Of a DNA stretch of 64,000 bases, positions 17,614 to 26,003 are shown piece after piece. The position numbers and the translations under genes are program-made. The notes under the pieces were generated by a model. It did not search any database. It was given only the letters and a program-made list of their open reading frames with translations, and was not told the origin of the DNA. Position 1 is the stretch's first letter; each line of letters opens with the position of its first letter. The DNA comes from Gammaproteobacteria bacterium (GTDB lineage: Bacteria > Pseudomonadota > Gammaproteobacteria > Natronospirales > REEB76): the NCBI GenBank assembly GCA_035279405.1, contig DATEHU010000034.1, positions 62,001 through 126,000 of the forward strand, written 5' to 3'.

Positions 17614-18474
17614 ATGAATTATCGCCACGCTTACCACGCCGGCAATTTCGCCGACGTCTTCAAACACACGTTGCTGATAATTCTGCTGACCGCTTTGAAC
17701 CGCAAGCCGGCACCCTGGTGTTATTTTGACAGCCATGCCGGCGCTGGCCTCTACGATCTGCAGGGCGCCGAGGTACGGCGCGGCGACGAGGCCGCGGGCG
17801 GCATTCACCGCTTGTGGCCTTTGCGTGCCACGGCGCCCGCACCGGTGGCCGAGCTGTGCTCGGCCGTCGCCGCCGTCAATCCCGGACTCCCGGCCGATGC
17901 GTTACCGCGCTTTTATCCGGGTTCACCGCTGATCGCGGCGGGACTGGCGCGCCCGCAAGACCGCCTGGTGCTTGCAGAACTGCGCTCCGATGAAGTCCAA
18001 CTGCTGCGCACACACTTGCACCGCGATGCGCACGCCGCGATACACGCGCGCGATGGTTACGAGATGCTCAGGGCGCTCACGCCGCCGGCGGAACGCCGCG
18101 GCCTGGCTTTGCTGGATCCGACATTTGAACTACCGACCGAGTTTGTACAAATGCTTCAGGCGTTGAGCGCGGCGTACCAACGCTGGCCGGAGGGCGTGTA
18201 TGCGCTATGGTATCCGCGCAAGGACGGGCCGGCGACGCGGCGTTTGGAGCGCGAGCTGCTGCGTTTGAAACCGCAGCGCATGCTGCGCGCCGATTTTCGC
18301 ATTGCGCCGGAGGACACGCCGCAGTTTGGCGCTTGCAGCCTGGCGCTGATCAATCCGCCGTGGCAAAGCGAACACGCCATGCAGGTTTCTCTGGCGTTTT
18401 TGCGCGATGCCCTGGCGCCGCAGGCCGGCAGCTATCACCTGCACTGGCTTACGACCGCCAGTCTTGACAAGTGA
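17614..18474 (+). CDS. rlmJ: 23S rRNA (adenine(2030)-N6)-methyltransferase RlmJ, altered motif IV
   Basis: RlmJ methylates A2030 of 23S rRNA. The 286-residue product begins MNYRHAYHAGNFADVFKH, diagnostic of RlmJ, and has the SAM-region sequence YFDSHAGAGLYDL. The catalytic motif IV, normally DPPYE, reads DPTFE here (about residue 169), which loses the second proline. The rest of the fold and the length (E. coli 280) are normal, so activity may be kept or reduced. Its stop codon lies inside the TetR operator at 18472-18505. Confidence 0.92.
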   Translation: MNYRHAYHAGNFADVFKHTLLIILLTALNRKPAPWCYFDSHAGAGLYDLQGAEVRRGDEAAGGIHRLWPLRATAPAPVAELCSAVAAVNPGLPADALPRFYPGSPLIAAGLARPQDRLVLAELRSDEVQLLRTHLHRDAHAAIHARDGYEMLRALTPPAERRGLALLDPTFELPTEFVQMLQALSAAYQRWPEGVYALWYPRKDGPATRRLERELLRLKPQRMLRADFRIAPEDTPQFGACSLALINPPWQSEHAMQVSLAFLRDALAPQAGSYHLHWLTTASLDK

Positions 18475-18505
18475 CCTTTGGTCATTCATAAATGACCAAA
18501 GGTCA
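18472..18505. promoter_or_regulatory. Double TetR-type operator
   Basis: The arms TGACCTTTGGTCATT (18472-18486) and AATGACCAAAGGTCA (18491-18505) form a perfect 15-bp inverted repeat with a 4-base spacer. Each arm holds its own palindrome TGACC-N3-GGTCA, centred 21 bp apart, two helical turns. It ends 14 bases before the TetR start codon, so autorepression by two dimers on one DNA face is likely. Confidence 0.8.
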
Positions 18506-18519
18506 GAGTAGAGCCAGCC

Positions 18520-19188
18520 ATGCGTCCACGCAATCGTGCGGTCAGTGACGAGCAGAAAACCGAGCGGCGCAATGCCATCCTGCAGACCGCGCTCGCCGGC
18601 TTTGCCGACACCCCTTACGACGAACTCACCATGGATCATATTGCCGCAGACGCAGGCCTCGCCAAGGGCACCTTGTACCTGTACTTTCGCAGCAAGGAGG
18701 AAGTCTTCCTGGCGCTGTGCGAACGCGAGCTGAGCCAATGGTTCGACGATCTGGATACTGCCCTGCAGACGCGGCGGGCGGAGATGAGCGTCAACAGTCT
18801 GGTCGCGTTGTTCGCCACCTCGTTTGCCGGACGGCCGCGGCTGCTGCGATTGCTTGCCATTTTGCACACCGGGCTGGAGCATAACGTGCCCTACGCCGCC
18901 GCGTTGAGTTTCAAGACGTTATTGAAAACCCGCACGGCCGCAACTGGCGCGCTGCTTGAGAGTTACCTGCGCTTTCTTGAGCCCGGCCAGGGTGCGGCGC
19001 TGCTCATCAAAATTTATGCACTTATAATCGGCTTCGAGCACCTGTCGGAGCCCTCGGGCGTGGTACGCGAAGTGCTCAGCCAGCCGGACATGGAGTTGTT
19101 CCGTGTGAATCTGCAATCTTCCTTGCTGGATACGCTCAAGATCCTGCTCATGGGCCTTGCCTACGAGGCCAAGTACCGGCAGGCCTGA
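18520..19188 (+). CDS. TetR/AcrR family transcriptional regulator
   Basis: The 222-residue protein has an N-terminal TetR HTH (about residues 18-65): AILQTALAGFADTPYDELTM, then HIAADAGLAKGTLYLYFRSK, the helix-turn-helix with the family Y-L-Y-F-x-S-K end. The C-terminal half is a helical ligand domain with no recognisable ligand. A double operator lies just upstream. The next gene starts 2 bases after its stop, so the regulator and the HutD/Ves gene form an operon. Confidence 0.92.
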   Translation: MRPRNRAVSDEQKTERRNAILQTALAGFADTPYDELTMDHIAADAGLAKGTLYLYFRSKEEVFLALCERELSQWFDDLDTALQTRRAEMSVNSLVALFATSFAGRPRLLRLLAILHTGLEHNVPYAAALSFKTLLKTRTAATGALLESYLRFLEPGQGAALLIKIYALIIGFEHLSEPSGVVREVLSQPDMELFRVNLQSSLLDTLKILLMGLAYEAKYRQA

Positions 19189-19190
19189 GC

Positions 19191-19886
19191 GTGCAGGAAT
19201 TGGCCGCCGGTGTGCAGCGACTGATGCCAGGCGATTACCGGCGCATGCGCTGGAAAAACGCCCGCGGCTGGACCACGGAATTGGCGGTACATCCGCGTGA
19301 CGCGCAGCTTGACGGCCAGCCTTTCGAATGGCGCGTGAGTCTCGCGGAGGTGGAAAGCGACGGTGAGTTCTCCGCGTTTCCCGGCTACGATCGGACGATA
19401 CTTCTGGTGCAGGGCGGCGGAATGGAACTCAGCTTCGCGGAGGCGCCGTCGCAGCGCATCGCACAGCCTTTCCAGCCGTTCAGTTTCAAAGGCGAATGGC
19501 GCACCCGCTGCCACCTGCTGAACGGCGCGGTGCGCGATTTCAACGTGATAAGCCGGCGCACACTGTTTACCCAGCGCTTTGCAATTCTGCGGCCAGGCGA
19601 TTTTCCCCAGCCGCTGGCGGATGAGGGCCAGGTCAGACTGGTGTATGTCTTTCGGGGCGCGGTGACGCTCGTGAGCACGGTTTTCCCTCCGGCCACGCTT
19701 GCTGCCGGCCAGGCTTTGCGGGTCGAAAACGACAATCCAGCCGGCCGATTCCAACTCAACTGTGAAGCCGCCGGAACCGTGGCCGTATTGATTGCTTTCG
19801 CCGCCGTGACCGGGGCAAGCGCTGAAAACTCCGGCATGCGATACCGCAGCGTCTTACCTGACGACCCTGGCTTTCCAACTGCCTGA
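19191..19886 (+). CDS. HutD/Ves family cupin protein
   Basis: The 231-residue product has the HutD signature: MRWKNARGWTTELAVHP near the start, FEWRVSLAEVESDGEFSAFPGYDR and LLVQGGGMEL, all in a double cupin fold. HutD proteins occur with histidine-utilisation genes, and Ves is a cold-linked paralogue in E. coli; the activity is not established. No hut genes are present in the window. It starts with GTG and is coupled to the TetR gene. Its last 33 bases overlap the convergent GGDEF/EAL gene. Confidence 0.85.
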   Translation: MQELAAGVQRLMPGDYRRMRWKNARGWTTELAVHPRDAQLDGQPFEWRVSLAEVESDGEFSAFPGYDRTILLVQGGGMELSFAEAPSQRIAQPFQPFSFKGEWRTRCHLLNGAVRDFNVISRRTLFTQRFAILRPGDFPQPLADEGQVRLVYVFRGAVTLVSTVFPPATLAAGQALRVENDNPAGRFQLNCEAAGTVAVLIAFAAVTGASAENSGMRYRSVLPDDPGFPTA

Positions 19887-22184
19887 TTGCCACCACTGCT
19901 GGAAGTGTTCGGCGTGCTGCGGCCGGCTGATGTAGTTGCCCTGGGCGGTGTCGCAGTGCAGCTTGCGTAGCAGCGCCAGGCTGGCGCGTGATTCCACGCC
20001 TTCGGCGGTAACGCTCAGGCCCATGTTGTGGCCGAGTTCGATGATGGAACGCACGATGATCGCATCGTCCGTGTTCTGGTTCATGTCGATGACGAATGAC
20101 TTGTCAATCTTGAGTTCATCCACCGGCAAGCGCTTGAGCTGTGCCATCGAGGAGTAACCGGTGCCGTAGTCGTCGATGGATAGCATGAGGCCCAGCCCGC
20201 GCAGGCGACGGAAAGTTGCGGCACTCTGGTTCACGTCTTCCATGATCGCGCTTTCGGTAATCTCCAATGCCAGCAGCTGGGGATCGCACTGTGCGGCGCG
20301 CAGCATGCGTTCCAGCTCACGCGCAAAATTGCCCTCACGCAGATCGTGCGCGGAAATGTTGATGGCCACACGTACGGCCATGTCGGCCTGTTGCCAAGCT
20401 TTGGCTTGGGCGATGGCGCAATGCAACGCCCACTGCGTGACGGTACCGATGTTGCCGGTCTGCTCGAGCATGGGGATGAACTCGGCGGGCGGAATCAGGC
20501 CGTAAGCCGGGTGCTGCCAGCGCACCAGGGCTTCGGCCGCAACCACGGTGCGCTCGTTGAGGCTGAGCTTCGGCTGATAATGCAGTTGCAGTTCGTTGCG
20601 GTTGATGGCGTTTTGCAGTTCCGCCAGCAAGCTCAAACGCAGCAGACTGTGGCGATCCTGGCTGCCGTCGTAAATCGAATATGGCAGCCGCCGGCTCTTG
20701 GCCGTGCCCTTGGCCATGTCGGCATGACGCAGCAGCGCGCTGGCGTCGCGGCCATGGTCGGGGTAAATCGCCACGCCGGTGCCGGCGGTGACGTGCAGCG
20801 TCAGGCCCTCGGCCGGATGCGGCTCGCTGAGCGCCGCTACGATGGGATCCAGACGGGTGTGCAGCTCGCTGACGGTGATGTTGCATAGCAGCAGGCCGAA
20901 TTCGTCGCTGCCGATGCGCGCCACCACGTCGTCAACGGCCACAATGGCGCGCAGGCGCTTGCCGACTGCGCGCAGCAAACGGTCGCCGGCATCGTAGCCA
21001 AGCGAATCATTGATGTCCTTGAAGCGATCGAGATTCACGATCAGCACGGCGAGGCGCCGGTTGGCGGCGTCCGCTTTGTCGATTTCACGCCCGATGTGCT
21101 TTTCCAGTGAAAAACGGTTGGCCAGTCCGGTCACTGGATCGTGCTCGGCCAGATGGCGCAGCGAATTTTCGCGCTGGCTGACGGCCGCCTGCATGCGGTT
21201 GAATTCGCGCATCAACTCTCCCAGCTCGCCGCGTTGGCGCAGCGTGATCGGCTCGGTGGAACTGCCGGTGGCCACCGCGCTCGCGTGGCTGACCAGCAGC
21301 TGTACCGGCCGCACAATGTGGCGCGCCAGCAGCCAGGCGCCGATCAGCGCGAGTAGCAAGGCGCCCGCTAACACGCCGATCACCTGTCGCCACCAGGAGC
21401 GGTTGCGCACCAGTGCCGCCGCCTGCGAAGTTTGCAGCAGGACGCTCACCGGCGTGGCCGAGGCTGGCGACAGCAAGGTCGCCAAGCCTAGATACTTGTC
21501 CCCGGCGAGCGGCAACAAGCCGTCGGTCGTCGGCGCGTCCGTGGCCTGCAGGTGCCGCGCGAGATCAGCGCGCGGCTCGGCGGGCAGTGATGAAGCCACC
21601 ACTTGCCAATGCCCACCGGTGTCGCGGCGCAGGAATGTAACTTCGAGCGCGGTGCTGCCCGCCAATTGCTGGGCGAGCGTCGCATCGATGCGAAAACCAA
21701 GGTAAATCCAGCCCACGCGGGTCGGCGCGTTGATCGGAGCGCCCGCCATCTGATACAGCATGCCGGCGTTGTCGAAGAACAGGCTGTCCGAGGGGTCGCC
21801 AGCGGGCAGCCGAAAGGTCGGCTGCGGCAGGGCGGGGTTTCCGGTTTCGGCGAGAATTTTGCCGCCCTTGTCCACCACGACGGCCAGGTCGGCGCCGACC
21901 CGTTGCTGGCGGACGAGCAGTGCATCGCGCAAGCTCTTCGACCCGGCGTGGAACGCCGCCAGCAGGCCGTAATCCTTGGCCAGGATTTGCGCGTACACAT
22001 TGAGCGCTTGGGTGCGCGCGCGGAACTGGCTTTGGAAAATCTGCTGGCCCTGTTGCAAGTGTGCGTTGAGACCATTGACGGTGTCCGCGCGCATGTGCTG
22101 ATAGAGCACGCCCAGGCTCAGGCACTCGACGAGCAGCAGCAGGCCCACCACGAGCGCAAAGATTTTGAGTTGCAGGCTTTGCAT
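19854..22184 (-). CDS. Membrane sensor with GGDEF (GSDEF) and EAL domains
   Basis: This 776-residue cyclic-di-GMP protein has a first membrane helix (IFALVVGLLLLVE), a periplasmic sensor of about 240 residues, a second helix (VIGVLAGALLLALIGAWLL), HAMP, GGDEF and EAL. The cyclase active loop reads RIGSDEFG, GSDEF in place of GGDEF, so synthesis may be weak or lost. The EAL domain looks complete: AEALVRW, NISAHDL, EITESAIM, DDYGTGYSSM, KIDKSFV and AEGVES. It is most likely a phosphodiesterase. It starts 3 bases after the cupredoxin-like lipoprotein gene, whose product may feed the periplasmic sensor. Confidence 0.9.
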   Translation of the reverse strand: MQSLQLKIFALVVGLLLLVECLSLGVLYQHMRADTVNGLNAHLQQGQQIFQSQFRARTQALNVYAQILAKDYGLLAAFHAGSKSLRDALLVRQQRVGADLAVVVDKGGKILAETGNPALPQPTFRLPAGDPSDSLFFDNAGMLYQMAGAPINAPTRVGWIYLGFRIDATLAQQLAGSTALEVTFLRRDTGGHWQVVASSLPAEPRADLARHLQATDAPTTDGLLPLAGDKYLGLATLLSPASATPVSVLLQTSQAAALVRNRSWWRQVIGVLAGALLLALIGAWLLARHIVRPVQLLVSHASAVATGSSTEPITLRQRGELGELMREFNRMQAAVSQRENSLRHLAEHDPVTGLANRFSLEKHIGREIDKADAANRRLAVLIVNLDRFKDINDSLGYDAGDRLLRAVGKRLRAIVAVDDVVARIGSDEFGLLLCNITVSELHTRLDPIVAALSEPHPAEGLTLHVTAGTGVAIYPDHGRDASALLRHADMAKGTAKSRRLPYSIYDGSQDRHSLLRLSLLAELQNAINRNELQLHYQPKLSLNERTVVAAEALVRWQHPAYGLIPPAEFIPMLEQTGNIGTVTQWALHCAIAQAKAWQQADMAVRVAINISAHDLREGNFARELERMLRAAQCDPQLLALEITESAIMEDVNQSAATFRRLRGLGLMLSIDDYGTGYSSMAQLKRLPVDELKIDKSFVIDMNQNTDDAIIVRSIIELGHNMGLSVTAEGVESRASLALLRKLHCDTAQGNYISRPQHAEHFQQWWQSGSWKARVVR

Positions 22185-22187
22185 TGC

Positions 22188-22880
22188 CTAATTCAACGTG
22201 AGGCGCACGAGTTGTTCGCGGCCGACGCTCGCCGTCACGTCGGCGGTCAATGCGTCGCGTGCGCCGTTGTGCGCATCGGCGTACCAGAGCTGTACGCGGT
22301 AATGCCCGGGTGATAAGTCGCCAAAGCGCAGAAATCCGTTGGTGTCGGTCGTGCCGAAGACCGTGGCATCGGTCACCACCATGTAGGCCAGCATGCCGTT
22401 GTGAATCTTGCACCCGAGCGTAAGCACCATGGGGTGGTTCGGGGCGATCACGCGACGGCTTTGACCGGGGCGCAATTGCAGTGTGAGCGCGGGCTCAGTG
22501 GAGAACGAATAAATCACATGTTCCACGTCGTCGAGGTTGTTGAAAACCACCGGGCCGCCGCTGTGCACAATCTGTACGCGTGGCTGGAACTGCCGGTCGA
22601 TCAGGTCCACGGTGTCTGCGCGCGTCGCGCGCAGCATGCGGGTGTCCCTGCCGGTGTCGAGGGCTTGCAGATAAACGGCGGCGTCGGCCAGCGGCGTGCC
22701 GTCGGCGCGCGTCGCGTACACCGCGACTGCGGCGCGCGGCGCGGGCTTGATCACGGCTTCCTGCCAGGGGATGAGCGGGATGCAGCCGGCCAGCAGCAGG
22801 CACAATGCGCCCGCAGGCAGCAGCCGTGCTCGAGCGCTGCACACCCGGGGAAAAACTCCCTTGAACAACGTTCGCTTCAT
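22188..22880 (-). CDS. Cupredoxin-like lipoprotein (methylamine-utilisation-type)
   Basis: The 230-residue secreted protein has a lipobox LCLLLAGC, which places it on a membrane. A carboxypeptidase-regulatory-like strand region follows, then a cupredoxin-like block VVFNNLDDVEHVIYSF ... LGCKIHNGMLAYMVV, whose His, Cys and Met spacing suits a type I copper-like site. The ATG at 22880 has AGGA 8 bases ahead of it and is preferred to the ATG at 22889. It forms a pair with the downstream GGDEF/EAL gene. Metal binding is inferred, not shown. Confidence 0.78.
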   Translation of the reverse strand: MKRTLFKGVFPRVCSARARLLPAGALCLLLAGCIPLIPWQEAVIKPAPRAAVAVYATRADGTPLADAAVYLQALDTGRDTRMLRATRADTVDLIDRQFQPRVQIVHSGGPVVFNNLDDVEHVIYSFSTEPALTLQLRPGQSRRVIAPNHPMVLTLGCKIHNGMLAYMVVTDATVFGTTDTNGFLRFGDLSPGHYRVQLWYADAHNGARDALTADVTASVGREQLVRLTLN

Positions 22881-22923
22881 GCGCCCCATCCTGCACGCAG
22901 CGGTATAGACGATTACAAAAAAA

Positions 22924-23235
22924 TGGGCCCGGAAGGACTCGAACCTTCGACCAAGGGATTCACTTATTCACGCCGTTTCCAGCGTGCGTGGACTATCTCT
23001 TCACCCGCCGCCAATGCGGGTAGGGTGCGGGACGCTTCAACCTGTCATTAAGGGCACTCCAGCCCTCAGGTAGTCTCTGCACCTTCCGGCGGTGTACTGC
23101 CGGCTTGGCTCAGGGTTGCCAGCGGCGTGAGCCGTGGAGGTTTCCCTGAATTCATCCCGTTTGCATCTGCGCCTTTCGACGCAGAGTCACCATTGAAGAT
23201 GAGTCCCCTGCTCTAACCAACTGAGCTACAGGCCC
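22924..23235 (-). tRNA. tRNA-Ile(CAU), interrupted by a group I intron
   Basis: The 5' exon runs from GGGCCTGTAGCTCAG to the anticodon CAT (plus bases 23199-23201), and the 3' exon resumes at AATCCCTTGGTCG (from 22960). Joined, they fold as a complete tRNA: a 7-bp acceptor stem with one G-U, a D arm, anticodon stem GGGGA/TCCCT with loop CTCATAA, variable loop TGGTC, and a T arm with TTCGAGT. The body resembles tRNA-Ile2 of proteobacteria, whose CAU is changed to lysidine, more than elongator tRNA-Met. No CCA is encoded; seven T follow the discriminator A, so the CCA enzyme is needed. Confidence 0.9.
22961..23198 (-). ncRNA. Group I self-splicing intron (IC3-like) in the tRNA anticodon loop
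   Basis: The 238-base insert lies directly after anticodon base 36 and ends in G, as omega-G requires. Core elements are visible: P2 CTGCGTC-GAAA-GGCGCAG with a GAAA tetraloop; the P4 strand TTCAGGGAAACC (23139-23150) pairing with CCCTGAGCCAAGCC (23102-23115); the P7 strands GGTGCAGAGACTA (23071-23083) and AAGAGATAGTCC (22990-23001), with GACTA facing TAGTC. An internal GUG near the 5' end can pair with exon CAU, as in the Azoarcus tRNA-Ile ribozyme. It encodes no protein. Confidence 0.9.
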
Positions 23236-23410
23236 AACGTCTATACACTGAACCATCCATGGTGGCTCGTCCAGACCAGCCGCTACGCTTCGCGATCCTG
23301 CTTCGGTTGCGGTCCAAGGCGCACATCCTGATGCGCTCGTCCGAAGCTCCGCTTCGAACCCATGCTGGCCGTTCGCTGGGAGGAAGCATCGTTTCGCGTA
23401 AAGTCCCTAG
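23236..23410. other. Non-coding GC-rich spacer with small palindromes
   Basis: This stretch lies between the intact tRNA and a broken tRNA half. It has several short inverted repeats (for example CCATCCATGGTGG and GAAGCTCCGCTTC) and no convincing gene or intron core. TATAGA at 23245-23240 (minus) is a possible -10 box for the tRNA, without a clear -35. It may be a dispersed repeat inserted beside the tRNA. Confidence 0.45.
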
Positions 23411-23446
23411 CTTACCCCTGCTCTAATCAATTGAGCTGAAGGCCCA
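23411..23446 (-). pseudogene. Degenerate 5' half of a tRNA-Ile(CAU)-like gene
   Basis: The minus strand reads GGGCCTTCAGCTCAATTGAT then TAGAGCAGGGG. This matches the acceptor, D-arm and first anticodon-stem strand of the intact tRNA at 23235 with four changes, then diverges exactly where the anticodon loop would begin. No 3' half follows. It is a partial duplicate in the same orientation, probably left by an insertion or a lost intron-bearing copy. Confidence 0.7.
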
Positions 23447-23510
23447 TGTATGAATTCTACTCGGCCAGTATTTGGTTCCGCATCAAATAATGGATTATGA
23501 TCATTTTCAT

Positions 23511-23930
23511 ATGAAGAAATATTTCGTGTCCGACGGTAGCTGTGTGATTTGCGGGCGTTCACTTAAGGGTCGGCAAAACAAATATTGCAGCCGCAAGTGC
23601 AAGAATTCAGATACTAATAATCGGCATCAGAACTACGTTTGCCAACAAGCGCGGGGCTTAGGTCGGAAATTGGCGTTGATTGCAGAGAGAGGCGGTCGCT
23701 GTCAACGCTGCGGGTACAACAAGAATTATGCGGCATTGGCATGGCACCACAAGAATCCTGCTGAAAAGCAAATGGAATTAGATTTGCGCGCAATGTCCAA
23801 TAGAAGTGGTAAGGCATTGCGAAAAGAAATTGCAAAATGCGAGCTTCTTTGTGCCAATTGCCATGCAGAAATTCATCATCCGGAATGCACTTTGACTGGC
23901 AATAGCAATGGCAAAGCAAAGGCCGTGTAA
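23511..23930 (+). CDS. HNH endonuclease with N-terminal zinc motif
   Basis: The 139-residue protein has a first Cys cluster (CVICGRSL ... KYCSRKC), a second CxxC (CQRCGY), and the HNH core AWHHKNP ... KCELLCANCHAEIHH, which holds the HH, N and H residues of a beta-beta-alpha-metal nuclease. Base composition is clearly more AT rich than its neighbours, which indicates transfer. It lies next to an intron-bearing tRNA and a tRNA fragment, so a homing endonuclease origin is plausible, although it is outside the intron. The start could also be the ATG at 23490. Confidence 0.82.
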   Translation: MKKYFVSDGSCVICGRSLKGRQNKYCSRKCKNSDTNNRHQNYVCQQARGLGRKLALIAERGGRCQRCGYNKNYAALAWHHKNPAEKQMELDLRAMSNRSGKALRKEIAKCELLCANCHAEIHHPECTLTGNSNGKAKAV

Positions 23931-23965
23931 ACGCGCCCTTGGTCAGGTACGCACGACCCGCGTGG

Positions 23966-25909
23966 TCAAGACGAGGATTCGTCGAGAAAGCTGCGCAACT
24001 GGTCGGAACGCGACGGATGGCGCAGCTTGCGCAGTGCCTTGGCTTCAATCTGGCGGATGCGCTCGCGCGTGACGTCGAATTGCTTGCCGACTTCCTCGAG
24101 CGTGTGGTCGGTATTCATGTCGATGCCAAAGCGCATGCGCAGCACCTTGGCTTCGCGCGGCGTGAGGCTCGCCAGCACCGCGTGCGTCTGTTCGCGCAGG
24201 CTTTCGTTGGTGGCCGCGTCGACGGGCGAGGTCACCGAGGCATCCTCGATAAAGTCACCGAGATGGGAGTCCTCGTCGTCGCCAATGGGCGTTTCCATGG
24301 AAATCGGTTCCTTGGCGATCTTTAGCACCTTGCGTACCTTGTCCTCGGGCATTTCCATCTTGACCGCAAGCTCATCCGGGGTCGGCTCGCGGCCCATTTC
24401 CTGCAGCAACGTACGCGAAATGCGGTTCAGCTTGTTGATGGTCTCGATCATGTGCACCGGAATGCGGATAGTGCGCGCCTGGTCGGCGATCGAACGCGTG
24501 ATGGCTTGGCGAATCCACCAGGTTGCGTAGGTGCTGAATTTGTAGCCGCGCCGGTATTCGAACTTGTCCACCGCCTTCATCAGGCCTATGTTTCCTTCCT
24601 GGATGAGATCCAGGAACTGCAGACCGCGGTTGGTGTATTTCTTGGCGATCGAGATCACCAGGCGCAGGTTGGCCTCCACCATCTCCTTTTTGGCACGGCG
24701 TGCCTTGGCCTCGCCTATGGACATTTGGCGGTTGATTTCCTTGAGTTCCTGGATCGAAAGGTGCGTGTCCTTCTCGATGGTCGTGAGGCGGTGCTGGATG
24801 CGCACCACTTCGGGCTTCTGCCTCGCCAGGGCGGCCGACCACTTGCGCTTGGATTTGATCTGGCGGTCCAGCCAGCGCGTGTTCGTCTGGTTTTCCGGAA
24901 AGCTCTTGATGAAATCCTTGCGCGGCATGCCGGCCTTGGCGACGCACAGACTCATGATTTCGCGCTCGTGTGCACGCACGGTGTCCACCATGTGCCGCAG
25001 GCTGCGGATGAGCAATTCGGTCATGCGCGGCGTGAGCTTCAGCTGCAGGAACGCCTCCACCAGCTGTTTGCGCGCGCGTGCGGTGCTCTTGTGGGCGGTG
25101 CCGTGCTTGAGGATGGCCTTGACTACCCTGTCGTGCAGTTTCTTCAGCTGGGCAAAGCGACGCGCGGTTTCTTCCGGATCCGGGCCCGTGTCCGCAGGAT
25201 TCGATTCGGCGTCGGCGTCGCTGTCTTCTTCCTCGTCGTCGCCGGGTTTGGCGGGTTTGGCCTTGACCGGCGATTCCTCTTCGGGGGCTTCTTCGCTATC
25301 GGCGTCCGTCTCTTCCGCCGCGGCTTCCGCCACCGCCGGCGCTTCCGGCGCACTGGGCGCTGCTGCCACCTGGATGTCGGCGTTCGGGTCAATGAATCCG
25401 GTGATGATGTCGCTGAGTTTGTTGCGGCCTTCGGCCACGCCCGCGTATTCGGAAACCAGCAGTGCCGAGGACGCCGGATACGCGGCCACTGACGCCAGCA
25501 CCTGGGTCAGACCTTCCTCGATACGCTTGGCGATCTTGATTTCGCCTTCGCGCGTGAGCAGCTCAACCGTGCCCATCTCACGCATGTACATGCGCACCGG
25601 ATCGGTGGTGCGCCCGAATTCCGCGTCCAGCGAGGCCAAGGCAGCTGCGGCTTCTTCGGCGACCTCTTCGTCATCCGGACTCGTGGCCGGCGCATCCCCG
25701 AGCAGCAGCGTGTCGGTATCCGGGGCCTCCTCGTGCACCGGGATGCCCATGTCACCGATCATGGCGATGATTTCTTCGATCTGCTCGGGATCCACGATGT
25801 CGTTGGGCAGATGGTCGTTGACCTGCGCGTAGGTCAGGTAGCCCTGTTCCTTGCCCTTGGCAATCAGGAGCTTGAGCTTGGACTGCTTGTCTTCGTTACG
25901 GTCGTTCAT
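23966..25909 (-). CDS. rpoD: RNA polymerase sigma factor RpoD (sigma-70)
   Basis: This is the primary sigma factor, 647 residues. Region 1.1 opens the protein, region 1.2 reads [21 protein letters not shown], an acidic Glu/Asp/Ala-rich non-conserved insert lies near residues 200-245, region 2 reads [20 protein letters not shown] and [17 protein letters not shown] (regions 2.3-2.4), and region 4.2 reads [20 protein letters not shown]. It ends the rpsU-yqeY-dnaG-rpoD macromolecular synthesis cluster. Its stop lies 36 bases from the end of the convergent HNH gene. Confidence 0.98.
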   Translation of the reverse strand: MNDRNEDKQSKLKLLIAKGKEQGYLTYAQVNDHLPNDIVDPEQIEEIIAMIGDMGIPVHEEAPDTDTLLLGDAPATSPDDEEVAEEAAAALASLDAEFGRTTDPVRMYMREMGTVELLTREGEIKIAKRIEEGLTQVLASVAAYPASSALLVSEYAGVAEGRNKLSDIITGFIDPNADIQVAAAPSAPEAPAVAEAAAEETDADSEEAPEEESPVKAKPAKPGDDEEEDSDADAESNPADTGPDPEETARRFAQLKKLHDRVVKAILKHGTAHKSTARARKQLVEAFLQLKLTPRMTELLIRSLRHMVDTVRAHEREIMSLCVAKAGMPRKDFIKSFPENQTNTRWLDRQIKSKRKWSAALARQKPEVVRIQHRLTTIEKDTHLSIQELKEINRQMSIGEAKARRAKKEMVEANLRLVISIAKKYTNRGLQFLDLIQEGNIGLMKAVDKFEYRRGYKFSTYATWWIRQAITRSIADQARTIRIPVHMIETINKLNRISRTLLQEMGREPTPDELAVKMEMPEDKVRKVLKIAKEPISMETPIGDDEDSHLGDFIEDASVTSPVDAATNESLREQTHAVLASLTPREAKVLRMRFGIDMNTDHTLEEVGKQFDVTRERIRQIEAKALRKLRHPSRSDQLRSFLDESSS

Positions 25910-26003
25910 GGCGTCTCAGGTGAAAAACGGCGCCCGTTGGGCGCCGGAGGGGAACCGGTAAGTTTATCAGAAAGTTGCATTTTTTCCAGATAAATCAACT
26001 GCT

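Noticed and set aside
18472-18505. Terminator of rlmJ
   Set aside because: The palindrome has no T run, and each half is itself a TetR-like operator directly before a TetR gene.
22924-23235. tRNA-Met or a tRNA pseudogene with random insertion
   Set aside because: The insert has the full group I core and sits at the anticodon loop with a terminal G. The tRNA body fits tRNA-Ile2 better than elongator Met.
23236-23410. Second degenerate group I intron between the two tRNA pieces
   Set aside because: No P7 pair (GACTA/TAGTC) or CAGGGAAACC-like strand was found; only short palindromes are present.
23996-25832. Plus-strand frames opposite rpoD rich in Ser and Leu
   Set aside because: They arise from the codon pattern of rpoD and have no start signals or known domains.
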